Source: an uncultured Lachnospiraceae bacterium
GTDB taxonomy: Bacteria > Bacillota > Clostridia > Lachnospirales > Lachnospiraceae
Assembly: GCA_910586585.1 (NCBI GenBank)
Contig: CAJUKA010000074.1
Coordinates: 1-21,427 of the forward strand
Reading direction: 5' to 3'
DNA length: 21,427 nucleotides
Within the stretch, counting starts at the first letter, position 1, and each line of letters starts with the position of its first letter. Below the pieces are notes generated by a model that had not been told where the DNA came from, searched no databases, and was given only the letters and a program-made list of their open reading frames with translations. The translations under genes and the position numbers were made by a program. This document shows positions 1 through 8,431 of the stretch, piece after piece.

Positions 1-49
1 GGCTTAAATAAGGGATTCTATAAAATTTAGATATTACGTAAGTGTTTAA

Positions 50-361
50 AACCCGTTATTTGCAATCGTGGTTCGCAGGCACTGGAACATAGAAAACAGC
101 CTGCATTGGACACTGGATGTCGTATTCAGGGAAGACAGCCTGGGTTCCAAAGAAAAGAAAGCAGTCCATAACCTGGGGCTGATCAGACGGTTCGTCATGT
201 TTATTATTAAGTTGATGAAAACGTATTATGGACGAAGCATGAGAAGAGTCCGGAAAACGATTGGGAGAAAACCCGAAACAGAACTTCCGCTTATTCTTGC
301 TGTCCTGAGAGTATTATATACCAATGATTTATTAGATTCCATTGACGAACTCACCAAATAA
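50..361 (+). pseudogene. 5'-truncated ISAs1-family transposase remnant
   Basis: This is the C-terminal end of a DDE transposase of the IS4/ISAs1 type. The sequence shows R-x-H-W-x-I-E-N-x-L-H-W-x-L-D-V-x-F-x-E-D at its start, the conserved block around the catalytic glutamate of ISAs1 transposases. About 100 residues remain of a protein that is usually 300 to 400 long. All three forward frames carry stops between positions 1 and 49, and no start codon with a ribosome binding site precedes the frame (only a GTG at 68), so the upstream catalytic half is missing, not merely outside the window. It should be inactive. It borders the rny promoter. Family assignment rests on motif recognition alone. 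Confidence 0.75.
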
Positions 362-422
362 TTGGATGGCAATTAGAGAGTATCTGTTCATGCGTTTATT
401 CTGGTTTATTCTGAAATAATGC

Positions 423-451
423 TTGACACAATTACGTTAAAAGGGTAGAAT
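423..451 (+). promoter_or_regulatory. Sigma-A-type promoter for rny
   Basis: TTGACA at 423-428 and TAGAAT at 446-451 are separated by 17 bases. The predicted start near 458 gives a leader of about 120 bases before rny. It lies about 60 bases past the transposase stop codon, so it could have arrived with the insertion or could be the native promoter. Confidence 0.75.
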
Positions 452-576
452 TAATATGTTGTAGTAGTATCGGCATCTAATTCTTGCGTGTTAAGCGCAT
501 TTGGATAATATGCAATCCGGGGTCTGCCCCGTATAAGATTACACAATGAAAATTTAATAAGGAGGTGCTCCTGTAC

Positions 577-2121
577 ATGCTGCTATACGTAATCGAAGCA
601 ATTATCATTATTGCTATATGTGTAGTAGGTTGCTTTTTCGCATTTTCAAACTACAAAAAAAATGTAGAAACTACAATTGGAAATGCAGAGGACAAGGCGA
701 GAGAGATTGTCGATGAAGCTCTTAAGACTGCTGAAACCAAAAAGCGTGAAGGACTTCTTGAGATTAAGGAAGAATCTATTCGAACCAAGAATGAACTTGA
801 CAAGGAAATCAAAGAGCGTAGAGCAGAGGCTCAGCGCTATGAGAGACGGGTACAGCAAAAAGAAGAGAGTATTGACAAAAAGGCTGATGCAATTGAAAAG
901 AAAGAAGCCAGCCTTGTTGCACGTGAGGAAGAGCTTGCAAAGCAGAAGGCAATCGTTGCAAGACTTAGCGAAGAGCGCGTACAGGAACTGGAACGAATTT
1001 CAGGATTAACCTCTGAACAGGCAAAAGAGCATTTATTTAAAATTGTTGAAGACGAAGTAAAACATGAAACAGCAGTAATGATTAAGGAAATGGAAAGCAG
1101 AGCCAAGGAAGAAGCTGAGAAAAAGGCAAAAGAGTATGTTGTCACAGCGATTCAAAAGTGTGCTGCAGACCATGTATCTGAGACTACAATTTCTGTAGTG
1201 CAGCTTCCAAATGATGAGATGAAAGGCAGAATTATTGGAAGGGAAGGACGTAATATCAGAACTCTTGAAACGCTTACAGGTGTCGAGTTAATCATTGATG
1301 ATACGCCAGAAGCAGTTATTCTGTCAGGTTTTGATCCAATTCGGAGAGAAATTGCAAGAATAGCGCTTGAGAAATTGATTGTTGATGGACGTATTCATCC
1401 TGCAAGAATTGAAGAAATGGTTGAGAAAGCCCAACGGGAAGTTGAGACTATGATTAAGGAGGAGGGTGAATCGGCAACACTTGAAGTCGGTGTACATGGT
1501 ATCCATCCAGAGCTTGTCAAACTTTTAGGTAAGATGAAATTTAGAACAAGTTATGGACAAAATGCGCTGAAACATTCTATCGAAGTAGCACATCTTTCCG
1601 GTTTATTAGCTGCTGAAATGGGATTTGATGTCAGAATGGCAAAGAGAGCAGGTTTACTACATGATATAGGCAAGGCAGTAGACCATGAAATGGAAGGCTC
1701 ACATATACAGTTAGGCGCAGAATTGTGCAGGAAGTATAAGGAATCTCCCATTGTCATAAATGCTGTAGAATCACATCATGGAGATGTTGAGGCACAGTCA
1801 TTGATTGCTTGTCTGGTTCAAGCTGCGGATACGATTTCTGCTGCAAGACCAGGTGCAAGACGTGAAACTCTTGAAACATACACAACCAGATTAAAACAAT
1901 TAGAAGAAATAACCAACAATTTTAAAGGTGTCGATAAATCTTTTGCAATTCAGGCGGGTAGAGAAGTTCGTGTTATGGTAGTTCCTGAGCAGATTAATGA
2001 TTCAGACATGATACTTTTGGCACGTGATATTTCTAAGCAGATAGAAGCAGAGCTTGAATATCCGGGACAGATAAAGGTAAATGTCATCAGGGAATCTCGT
2101 GTCGTTGAGTATGCGAAATAA
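577..2121 (+). CDS. rny: Ribonuclease Y
   Basis: RNase Y is the membrane-anchored endoribonuclease that starts mRNA decay in many Firmicutes. An N-terminal membrane segment spans about residues 3-20, and a long charged coiled coil about 25-200. A KH RNA-binding domain begins at the GRIIGREGRNIR motif (residue 217 on). An HD domain carries H333, H362-D363 and H400-H401, the metal-binding positions of the family. The ATG at 577 is preferred because AAGGAGGTG (559-567) sits at ideal distance; the in-frame GTG at 565 lies inside that ribosome binding site. This gives 514 residues, close to the 520 of the Bacillus enzyme. It has its own promoter and a terminator after the stop, so it is probably monocistronic. 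Confidence 0.97.
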   Translation: MLLYVIEAIIIIAICVVGCFFAFSNYKKNVETTIGNAEDKAREIVDEALKTAETKKREGLLEIKEESIRTKNELDKEIKERRAEAQRYERRVQQKEESIDKKADAIEKKEASLVAREEELAKQKAIVARLSEERVQELERISGLTSEQAKEHLFKIVEDEVKHETAVMIKEMESRAKEEAEKKAKEYVVTAIQKCAADHVSETTISVVQLPNDEMKGRIIGREGRNIRTLETLTGVELIIDDTPEAVILSGFDPIRREIARIALEKLIVDGRIHPARIEEMVEKAQREVETMIKEEGESATLEVGVHGIHPELVKLLGKMKFRTSYGQNALKHSIEVAHLSGLLAAEMGFDVRMAKRAGLLHDIGKAVDHEMEGSHIQLGAELCRKYKESPIVINAVESHHGDVEAQSLIACLVQAADTISAARPGARRETLETYTTRLKQLEEITNNFKGVDKSFAIQAGREVRVMVVPEQINDSDMILLARDISKQIEAELEYPGQIKVNVIRESRVVEYAK

Positions 2122-2142
2122 TTTTTGACGAGCATTATAAGG

Positions 2143-2183
2143 GCCATCAAGATCCCGACAAAGGGTTTTGATGGCTTTGTTTT
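2143..2183 (+). terminator. Intrinsic terminator after rny
   Basis: GCCATCAA (2143-2150) pairs with TTGATGGC (2168-2175), with CCC/GGG pairing further in, followed by TTTGTTTT. It lies 22 bases past the rny stop. Confidence 0.85.
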
Positions 2184-2255
2184 ATGCACAGACCTGGTGT
2201 ATAGGACAATAAGTCGCAAAGGCGAACAGGTGTGTTGAAGCGACTTTACCCATTA

Positions 2256-2285
2256 GAGCGATCGCGCAGCGATTAAAAAAGGAGG
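2256..2285 (+). promoter_or_regulatory. Leader hairpin ahead of the nudF ribosome binding site
   Basis: ATCGC (2261-2265), loop GCA, GCGAT (2269-2273), then an A-run and GGAGG. The same block, with a compensating base-pair change, precedes gpr at 17417-17447. Its function is unknown. It may be a dispersed short palindromic repeat or a translation or stability element. Confidence 0.55.
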
Positions 2286-2293
2286 AAAATGGG

Positions 2294-2827
2294 ATGGAGC
2301 AATTAAAGAGACTTAAGAGAGAGCTCCAATGTGAGGGAGCAATAACAAAATATTATAAAGATACCATACAGCTTCCAGACGGCAAAACGACTGTCTATGA
2401 TTTTGTAGGGCATAATGGTGCGGCTGCGGCTGTTGGTGTTTTGGACGATGGAAGGATATTGATGGTTCGGCAGTATCGCAATGCTTTGGACAGAGAGACG
2501 CTTGAGATACCAGCAGGGGGACTGAACCCAGGAGAACCAACGATCGAAGCGGCTGCAAGGGAGCTGGAGGAAGAAACAGGTTATCAATGTGGAAAAATTG
2601 AAAAGCTGATAACTATTAGGACGACAGTTGCTTTTTGTAACGAAAAAATAGATATTTATTTTGCAACAGAACTCAAAAAGACAAAACAGCATCTTGATGA
2701 GGATGAATATGTAAACGTGGAACCATGTACGTTAGAAAAACTTGAAAAGATGATTTATGATGGTGTGATAGAGGATTCAAAAACGATTGCATCAATTCTT
2801 GCATACAAGAATAAATATGTAAAATAA
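2294..2827 (+). CDS. nudF: NUDIX hydrolase, ADP-ribose pyrophosphatase type
   Basis: It probably cleaves ADP-ribose to AMP and ribose 5-phosphate in the cytoplasm. The full Nudix box is present: G75, E81, R89-E90, E93-E94 and G96, matching GX5EX7REUXEEXGU. The preceding strand with MVRQYR (57-62) is typical of the ADP-ribose pyrophosphatase branch. Its 177 residues fit that branch. The ATG is 8 bases past GGAGG at 2281-2285. It lies 31-43 bases upstream of spoIIM with no visible terminator between them, and the nudF-spoIIM-xerD order is also seen in Bacillus, supporting the name. Substrate is inferred; another sugar nucleotide is possible. Confidence 0.88.
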   Translation: MEQLKRLKRELQCEGAITKYYKDTIQLPDGKTTVYDFVGHNGAAAAVGVLDDGRILMVRQYRNALDRETLEIPAGGLNPGEPTIEAAARELEEETGYQCGKIEKLITIRTTVAFCNEKIDIYFATELKKTKQHLDEDEYVNVEPCTLEKLEKMIYDGVIEDSKTIASILAYKNKYVK

Positions 2828-2870
2828 TTCATAAGTTTAAAGTAAATAAGTTGTACAGGTGAGAGAACCA

Positions 2871-3563
2871 ATGAATAAGTTTAACACCGAAGAAAGAATT
2901 GATAATAATGTTGTGTGCAATATATCAAACATGAATGATACTTATGAAGTTTATAGAAAAAGGTATTATAAGAATGCTGTGCCTGATAGCAGAATCCTTG
3001 TATTTTTAACAGGATTCTGCATAGGTATGGTATTTTTTTATTTATTCAGAGGAAAAGGTATGAATGTTGGAGGGAGCGCAGCAGGTCTATTAAATAGAGA
3101 TCATTTGGTTCGGCTGCAAGATTTTGAAGTATATCAGTCGGGGCTTTTTGAGTATGTGTTTGCGCTGCGGTTAAAACAATTAATGATTATCACAATTTGT
3201 TCACTCAGCACAATTGGCGGAATGTTAGCATACACTATTTTGGGATTGTATGGATTTGAAGCAGGGCTTGTCATTTTTTCGTTGGTGTATCAATATGGCA
3301 TAAAAGGTATCTTTTTTATGATTTCTATGTTTCTGCCACATGGCATTTTCTACCTGGCTATCTTTTTGATAGTATTTAGCAAGTATTGGATGAGTGACAC
3401 AATATGTTGTCATAAGGAGATGACAGAAGGTAAAAATGGGCGACATAAAAAAATAGAGTCTTTTAAGAAGATAGTATTGATTTTTATTTTGTTTATCATA
3501 GGTGCTTTATGTGAAATCTATGTCAATCCAGAGCTTATTAAAAGAGTGGTGCTCCTTTTTTAA
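2871..3563 (+). CDS. spoIIM: Stage II sporulation protein M
   Basis: SpoIIM is the integral membrane member of the SpoIID-SpoIIM-SpoIIP complex that remodels peptidoglycan during engulfment of the forespore. The protein has a hydrophilic start, a membrane segment at about 42-59 and then several more between about 105 and 170, with a last one near 202-220. The motif LPHGIFY (from residue 155) is the hallmark of the SpoIIM/DUF95 family. The ATG at 2871 gives 230 residues and has AGGTGAG just upstream; an in-frame GTG at 2859 has no ribosome binding site. It follows nudF closely and is likely cotranscribed. SpoIIP is encoded about 15 kb downstream; SpoIID is not in the window. Confidence 0.93.
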   Translation: MNKFNTEERIDNNVVCNISNMNDTYEVYRKRYYKNAVPDSRILVFLTGFCIGMVFFYLFRGKGMNVGGSAAGLLNRDHLVRLQDFEVYQSGLFEYVFALRLKQLMIITICSLSTIGGMLAYTILGLYGFEAGLVIFSLVYQYGIKGIFFMISMFLPHGIFYLAIFLIVFSKYWMSDTICCHKEMTEGKNGRHKKIESFKKIVLIFILFIIGALCEIYVNPELIKRVVLLF

Positions 3564-3700
3564 ATAGTAAATCAAACTGCAGTTGGATAAAAAATATATA
3601 AAATAGGGAGAATTTATAGGATAATTGGCGTTGCGTAAAGAAATATTATACGAATATTCAAAAAAAGGTTTAAATAAATTGAAATTTTCTGAAAAAAGAT

Positions 3701-3729
3701 TTGATTTTATGTAAAATTCAATATATAAT
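3701..3729 (+). promoter_or_regulatory. Promoter for xerD
   Basis: TTGATT (3701-3706) and a perfect TATAAT (3724-3729) are spaced by 17 bases in the 216-base gap between spoIIM and xerD. The surrounding sequence is very A/T-rich. AGGAGG at 3761-3766 follows. Confidence 0.7.
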
Positions 3730-3779
3730 AGAATCAGGCATAAGGGGTAAATCTAAATTTAGGAGGTTTTTCAAAATTT

Positions 3780-4664
3780 ATGGAAAGAGAAATTAATGAT
3801 TTTATTTCTTATTTACATAATATAAAGAAAACTTCAAATAATACTGAATTATCATACAAGAGGGATTTAGGCAAACTGCGCCAGTATTTAGAAGAAAAAA
3901 GTATCACTGATGTGAATGATATCACGCCAGAGATTCTGGAATCCTATATTGTGTATTTAGGGGAAAACCACTTTGCTGCTGCAACGATATCAAGAAATGT
4001 TGCTTCTATAAAAGCATTCTTTCATTATTTGTGCAAAGAAGGCATTATGGAAAAAGATGTATCAGATAAGTTGAAAGCACCAAAAATCGAAAAGAAAATG
4101 CCTGAAATTTTGTCTCCAGAAGAAGTAATATGGCTTTTGGAACAACCAAAAGGGGATACGCCCAAAGAAATTCGCGATAAAGCTATGTTGGAGCTTTTAT
4201 ATGCGACGGGAATCCGCGTGACAGAGCTGATAACTCTGAAGATTTCCGATGTAAACATGCAGATGGGATTTATCATCTGTAGAGATGGCAGCAGAGAACG
4301 AGTGATTCCATTTGGAGCTGCTGCGAAAAAAGCAATGACAAACTATCTTGAGAAAGCGCGCAACGTAATGTTGTTTGATTTGCAGTCGGATATCCTGTTT
4401 GTGAACTGTTCAGGGCAGCCAATGAGCAGACAGGGCTTCTGGAAATTAATCAAATATTACGCTAAAAAAGCAGGTATCATGACTGATATTACACCGCATA
4501 CGCTCCGCCATTCATTTGCTGCGCATTTGGTGGAAAATGGTGCAGATTTGAGAAGTGTTCAGGAAATGCTGGGGCATTCTGATATTTCGACAACTCAGAT
4601 ATATGCTGCTTTGACGCATAACCGTATCAGAGAAGTGTACACAAAAGCGCATCCAAGAGGATAA
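3780..4664 (+). CDS. xerD: Tyrosine recombinase XerD
   Basis: XerD resolves chromosome dimers at dif sites at the division septum, usually together with XerC or as the RipX type of Firmicutes. An N-terminal SAM-like DNA-binding domain spans about 1-100 and the catalytic domain about 108-290. Catalytic R146, H240, R243, H266 and nucleophile Y275 are all visible. The beta-hairpin lysine found in most Xer proteins (G-K-G-x-K-x-R-x-V-P) is replaced by R-D-G-S-R-E-R-V-I-P at about 168-177. Length of 294 residues matches the family. AGGAGG lies 13 bases before the ATG. The gene converges on the DAHP synthase gene. An integrase of a mobile element is unlikely given its core-gene context. Confidence 0.93.
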   Translation: MEREINDFISYLHNIKKTSNNTELSYKRDLGKLRQYLEEKSITDVNDITPEILESYIVYLGENHFAAATISRNVASIKAFFHYLCKEGIMEKDVSDKLKAPKIEKKMPEILSPEEVIWLLEQPKGDTPKEIRDKAMLELLYATGIRVTELITLKISDVNMQMGFIICRDGSRERVIPFGAAAKKAMTNYLEKARNVMLFDLQSDILFVNCSGQPMSRQGFWKLIKYYAKKAGIMTDITPHTLRHSFAAHLVENGADLRSVQEMLGHSDISTTQIYAALTHNRIREVYTKAHPRG

Positions 4665-4680
4665 AATTTGTGTTTGCGGC

Positions 4681-4751
4681 TAGAATTGCAGATTTTGTTA
4701 AAAAATTGAGCGCATTGGCGCTCAATTTTTTATACAAAATCTGCAATTCTA
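4681..4751. terminator. Two-way terminator inside a 71-base inverted repeat
   Basis: The core is a perfect 13-bp stem, 4701-4713 with 4718-4730, loop ATTG, ending in a U-run in both directions; it can end xerD and the DAHP synthase gene. The outer arms extend it: 4681-4698 is the exact reverse complement of 4734-4751. The right arm is coding sequence for the last residues of the DAHP synthase. Confidence 0.92.
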
Positions 4752-5758
4752 TATATCAAATCTTCAGAATCTTTCCAGCCTAGACAGGGATCGGTAATAG
4801 ATTTTCCATAAATATGCTCACCAATTTTTTGGCTGCCCTCTTTGATATAACTTTCAACCATAACCCCCTTTACAAGATTTGCAAGTTCGTTGTTGTGTCT
4901 GCGAGAGTGCATGACTTCGTGGACAATTCGTATTTGTTCCTTAAACATTTTGTTGGAGTTGCTGTGATTTGCATCAACAATGCAGGCAGGATTTAAGAGG
5001 TCGCGTTCATTATAATTTTCAAGCAAACGTACAAGGTCTTCGTAGTGATAATTTGGAATGTTGCTTCCATGTTTGTTTACAGCGCCGCGCAAAATTGTAT
5101 GAGCAAGCGGATTGCCTGTTGTATTGACTTCCCAGCCACGATAGATAAATGGATGGGCATGCTGTGCGGCATACACAGAGTTGAGCATAACACTGAAATC
5201 GCCGCTTGTTGGATTTTTCATACCTGCCGGAACATCAAAACCGCTGACAACAAGACGATGTTGCTGATCCTCTACAGAACGGGCACCAATTGCGACATAG
5301 GATAAAATATCAGACACATACCCCCAGTTTTCAGGATAGAGCATTTCATCGGCGGCTGTTAGTCCGGATTCATTCATAATACGTAGCTGCATTTTTCTCA
5401 TGGCAATGATGCCTTTCAAAAAATCAGTGCCCTTTTCGGGATCGGGCTGATGTACAATACCCTTATATCCATCACCTGTAGTACGAGGTTTGTTTGTATA
5501 TACTCTTGGTATGAGAATCAGTTTGTCAGAAACTTTTTCATTGACCTTTGCAAGTCTTGAAACATATTCGCATACAGCTTCCTCATTGTCTGCTGAGCAT
5601 GGGCCGATGATGACAAGAAACTTGTCCGATTTGCCAGTAAAAACATCACTGATTTCCTGATCTCTTTTTTCTTTTAATGACTGCATTGCTTCAGGGACGG
5701 GAAATTCCTCTCTGATTTGGTCAGGGGTTGGTAATAATTTTATAAATTCAAAGCTCAT
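4730..5758 (-). CDS. aroF: 3-deoxy-7-phosphoheptulonate synthase, type I (AroFGH class)
   Basis: The enzyme condenses phosphoenolpyruvate with erythrose 4-phosphate, the first step of the shikimate pathway. Family motifs are clear: GPCS with C54, NKPRTT from K90 on, K181 in GMKNPT, R224 in LRG, H265 in DANHSNS, E302 in VESYIKEG, and D323 in ITDPCLGW. Metal ligands C, H, E and D are therefore complete. At 342 residues it matches the E. coli AroF/G/H subclass (about 350), not the shorter AroA(beta) type. Which amino acid inhibits it cannot be read with confidence. The stop codon overlaps the terminator stem. It lies 68 bases after a flippase gene, with a hairpin between; no other aro genes are near. 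Confidence 0.95.
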   Translation of the reverse strand: MSFEFIKLLPTPDQIREEFPVPEAMQSLKEKRDQEISDVFTGKSDKFLVIIGPCSADNEEAVCEYVSRLAKVNEKVSDKLILIPRVYTNKPRTTGDGYKGIVHQPDPEKGTDFLKGIIAMRKMQLRIMNESGLTAADEMLYPENWGYVSDILSYVAIGARSVEDQQHRLVVSGFDVPAGMKNPTSGDFSVMLNSVYAAQHAHPFIYRGWEVNTTGNPLAHTILRGAVNKHGSNIPNYHYEDLVRLLENYNERDLLNPACIVDANHSNSNKMFKEQIRIVHEVMHSRRHNNELANLVKGVMVESYIKEGSQKIGEHIYGKSITDPCLGWKDSEDLIYRIADFV

Positions 5759-5791
5759 TGTTTGATTCCTTTCCTTTTGTGTTGTTGCAAA

Positions 5792-5824
5792 TTTTATCGG
5801 AAGCTGAGTTCGCTTCCGATAAAA
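5792..5824 (-). terminator. Hairpin after the flippase gene
   Basis: A perfect 13-bp stem, TTTTATCGGAAGC at 5792-5804 with its complement at 5812-5824, loop of 7. On the minus strand it starts just past the flippase stop and ends in a short U-run, so it is a probable terminator that would limit read-through into aroF. Confidence 0.75.
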
Positions 5825-5826
5825 GG

Positions 5827-7206
5827 TTACATCTTATCATATATTAAATACTGTTTTAAAGCAAGAATAATTAAGAAATCAAAAAGTATTTGGCTGCAAA
5901 GAATACCATATAAATATCCTGAAAATCCTGAAAGAGGAATCACAAAATAGACAAATCCAAGTCTAAGAAAAATACTTATCATATTAAATGCAAAAGTAAT
6001 GCCTGTTTTTCCAAGTCCATGAAGAATGCTGCACAGTGCGCCTGAAAGATATAAAAACGGACAGACAAAGGAAAGTGCACGGATTTGGCTGGCAGCAATA
6101 CTACTATGAAAAAGCAGTTCTCCAATAAAATCAGCAAAAATAAAGAAGAATAAAAAGCACATAATACCCAATAAAGAACAGAAGCCAATAGTCAAATAAA
6201 TTGTTTTGCGAATCCGTTTATTATTTCCCTGTGCCTGTAACTCTGAGACAGACGGGAGCAGCAGAGAGGATACAGAGGAGGTGAGCGCACTTGGAAACAT
6301 GATAAGTGGGAAAGCCATTCCAGAAAAAACACCATATACAGAAAGTGCCTCAGATGTTGACAGCCCACTTATCATTAATTTTCTAGGTAGTTGTATTGTT
6401 TCAACAGTAGAAATAAGACTGACACAAACTCTGTTCAGGCTAATAGGCAAAGCAAGTGAGATAATGGATAATCCTTTATTGCAGGAAAGAGATCTCCGAA
6501 TTGAGAAATTTTTGTTGTCGGGTCTAAGCGCAAGGATAAAGCAAGACAAAAAAGCAGAGGAAAATTCACCGGCAAGCATACCAAGGCAGATATAAGACAA
6601 AGATACATTTGCTCCTGCCTCTACCGATAGTTTATAAAGTGCATAAACAGTACACACGCGGCAAATTTGCTCTATAATCATCGTTAACGCTGGAACAGAG
6701 GCTCTTTTTTGCCCATAGAAAAATCCATTGACACAAGAATGGATGGTTGCAAGCGGAAAAGAAAGTGCACAGATACGTAAAAGCGGCGTACACCGTCTTT
6801 CTCCAATAACATTCAATGCAATAAAGGGAGCCTGATTAAAAATCACATAAGCCATAATACCAGAAAGAAAAATTGATATGGAAATACCGGTGAAGAGAAA
6901 ACCATATGCTTCGGAAGTTTTATCTTTTTTTGAGGCGGCTACAAAACGGGTTATGGCGTTTTGGATACCTGATGCACAGATAGAATGCACCAACATCATG
7001 ACAGGGGACACAAGACCAAAAATACCAAGACTTTCTTCTGTAAATACTCTTGACAAAAAGATTCTATAAAAGAAACCGATAAATTTTGTAATAATGCCAG
7101 AGGTTGTAAGAAAAAATGTACCAGTAACAATTGGATTATTCAAATATCTGGGATTTAGGTATTTGCGCAGATTTTTTGTGTTATTCGGATTTGCAGTATT
7201 TGACAT
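5827..7206 (-). CDS. SpoVB/MurJ-like lipid flippase (MOP superfamily)
   Basis: This is a polytopic membrane protein of the polysaccharide-export branch of the MOP superfamily, which moves lipid-linked cell wall precursors across the membrane. The opening region (about residues 25-75), with TTSGIITKFIGFFYRIFLSR and then G-x-x-x-L-V-x-P, is typical of SpoVB and related proteins. Around 12 to 14 hydrophobic segments alternate with short loops through the 459 residues. SpoVB proteins are usually somewhat longer (about 500). ATG at 7206 has only a weak GAGG upstream. It is transcribed divergently from mnmA. A general cell-wall flippase role is equally possible; spore cortex involvement is inferred from family only. 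Confidence 0.85.
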   Translation of the reverse strand: MSNTANPNNTKNLRKYLNPRYLNNPIVTGTFFLTTSGIITKFIGFFYRIFLSRVFTEESLGIFGLVSPVMMLVHSICASGIQNAITRFVAASKKDKTSEAYGFLFTGISISIFLSGIMAYVIFNQAPFIALNVIGERRCTPLLRICALSFPLATIHSCVNGFFYGQKRASVPALTMIIEQICRVCTVYALYKLSVEAGANVSLSYICLGMLAGEFSSAFLSCFILALRPDNKNFSIRRSLSCNKGLSIISLALPISLNRVCVSLISTVETIQLPRKLMISGLSTSEALSVYGVFSGMAFPLIMFPSALTSSVSSLLLPSVSELQAQGNNKRIRKTIYLTIGFCSLLGIMCFLFFFIFADFIGELLFHSSIAASQIRALSFVCPFLYLSGALCSILHGLGKTGITFAFNMISIFLRLGFVYFVIPLSGFSGYLYGILCSQILFDFLIILALKQYLIYDKM

Positions 7207-7267
7207 GCGAGAAACCTCAGTCGGTTCAATCTCTACATTTTATGGAATTGCTTTCTGAAATATGACA

Positions 7268-7296
7268 TTGACACAGAAATAACAGAGTGATATTAT
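7268..7296 (+). promoter_or_regulatory. Promoter for mnmA
   Basis: TTGACA (7268-7273) and TATTAT (7291-7296) with 17-base spacing. The expected transcription start near 7303 leaves no room for a ribosome binding site before the ATG at 7309 and supports the ATG at 7342. Confidence 0.8.
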
Positions 7297-7341
7297 CAAG
7301 TATCGGAAATGTTGAAAGAGGATGGGAGCAGCGAAGAAAAT

Positions 7342-8421
7342 ATGGGGAAAAAAGTAGTTGTTGGAATGTCGGGCGGAGTAGATTCATCAGTAGCAGCATA
7401 TTTGCTCAAAGAACAAGGATATGAAGTTATAGGCATAACAATGCAGATCTGGCAGGATGAAGCGCAAAGCACCATGGAAGAAAATGGAGGCTGCTGTGGA
7501 CTAAGTGCAGTGGAGGACGCAAGAAGAGTTGCCCAGAAATTAGAAATTCCTTACTATGTGATGAACTTCAAAAAAGAGTTTAGGGATTGCGTCATCAATC
7601 CGTTTGTAGAAGATTATCTTCATGGACGAACACCAAATCCATGCATTCTTTGTAATAAATATGTCAAGTGGCAAGCGCTTCTTCGGCGAAGTATGGAACT
7701 TGGTGCAGATTATATAGCAACGGGTCATTATGCGCGGATAATTCAATTAAAAAACGGCAGATATGTAGTGAAAAATGCTGTCTCAGCGGCAAAAGACCAA
7801 ACATATGCATTGTATAATCTTTCCCAATACCAACTTTCACATACATTAATGCCAGTGGGAGACTATGAGAAAGATGCTGTCAGAAAAATTGCGCAAAAGC
7901 TGGAATTATCTGTGGCTTCGAAACCAGATAGCCAAGATATTTGCTTTGTACCAGATGGAGATTATGCATCTGTGGTAGAGAGAGAGGCAGGGGAAAGAGT
8001 GCCTCCTCCCGGAAATTTTGTCGCTGTCACAGGGGAATTATTAGGTCAGCATAAAGGAATTATACACTATACAATTGGACAGCGAAAAGGATTAAATCTA
8101 GCCTTAGGACACCCTGTATTTGTGACCCAAATCAACTCTGAGACCAATGAAGTAGTTATAGGAGAGTCACAAGATGTTTTCACTCAGACACTGATTTGTC
8201 AGGATTTGAATTTTATGGCCGTTGAGGATATCAGTGAACCGGTAGATGTCATAGCCAAAATACGGTATTCGCATAAAGGTGTGCCATGCGTTATACAAAA
8301 AATACAAAACGGTCAAGTAAAGTGTGTTTTCAAAGAACCTGTCAGGGCTGTTACACCTGGACAGGCGGTTGTGTTCTATCGGGATGATTATGTTTTTGGA
8401 GGAGGAACTATTCTGCGTTAA
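7342..8421 (+). CDS. mnmA: tRNA-uridine 2-sulfurtransferase MnmA
   Basis: MnmA thiolates U34 of the Lys, Glu and Gln tRNAs, using ATP and a persulfide relay. The PP-loop SGGVDSS begins at residue 10. The catalytic cysteines correspond to C104 in the PNPCILCNK motif and C201 in DSQDICF. An extra Cys pair at 51-52 (GGCCGLSAVEDARR) is common in clostridial homologues. The ATG at 7342 gives 359 residues, matching the family; an in-frame ATG at 7309 is only about 6 bases from the predicted transcription start. GGGAG (7324-7328) is the likely ribosome binding site. The 3' end is only 10 bases from the convergent PHP gene. Confidence 0.97.
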   Translation: MGKKVVVGMSGGVDSSVAAYLLKEQGYEVIGITMQIWQDEAQSTMEENGGCCGLSAVEDARRVAQKLEIPYYVMNFKKEFRDCVINPFVEDYLHGRTPNPCILCNKYVKWQALLRRSMELGADYIATGHYARIIQLKNGRYVVKNAVSAAKDQTYALYNLSQYQLSHTLMPVGDYEKDAVRKIAQKLELSVASKPDSQDICFVPDGDYASVVEREAGERVPPPGNFVAVTGELLGQHKGIIHYTIGQRKGLNLALGHPVFVTQINSETNEVVIGESQDVFTQTLICQDLNFMAVEDISEPVDVIAKIRYSHKGVPCVIQKIQNGQVKCVFKEPVRAVTPGQAVVFYRDDYVFGGGTILR

Positions 8422-8431
8422 ATCATTACAA

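Noticed and set aside
3574..3583. AACTGCAGTT palindrome after spoIIM as a terminator
   Set aside because: The self-complementary sequence has no loop and no U-run.
5758..5826. T-box or riboswitch leader for the DAHP synthase gene
   Set aside because: Only 68 bases separate it from the flippase gene, and they hold just one simple terminator-like hairpin.
6206..6595. Plus-strand frame of 129 codons inside the flippase gene
   Set aside because: It lies wholly within a well-supported membrane protein gene and has no recognisable domain or start signals.
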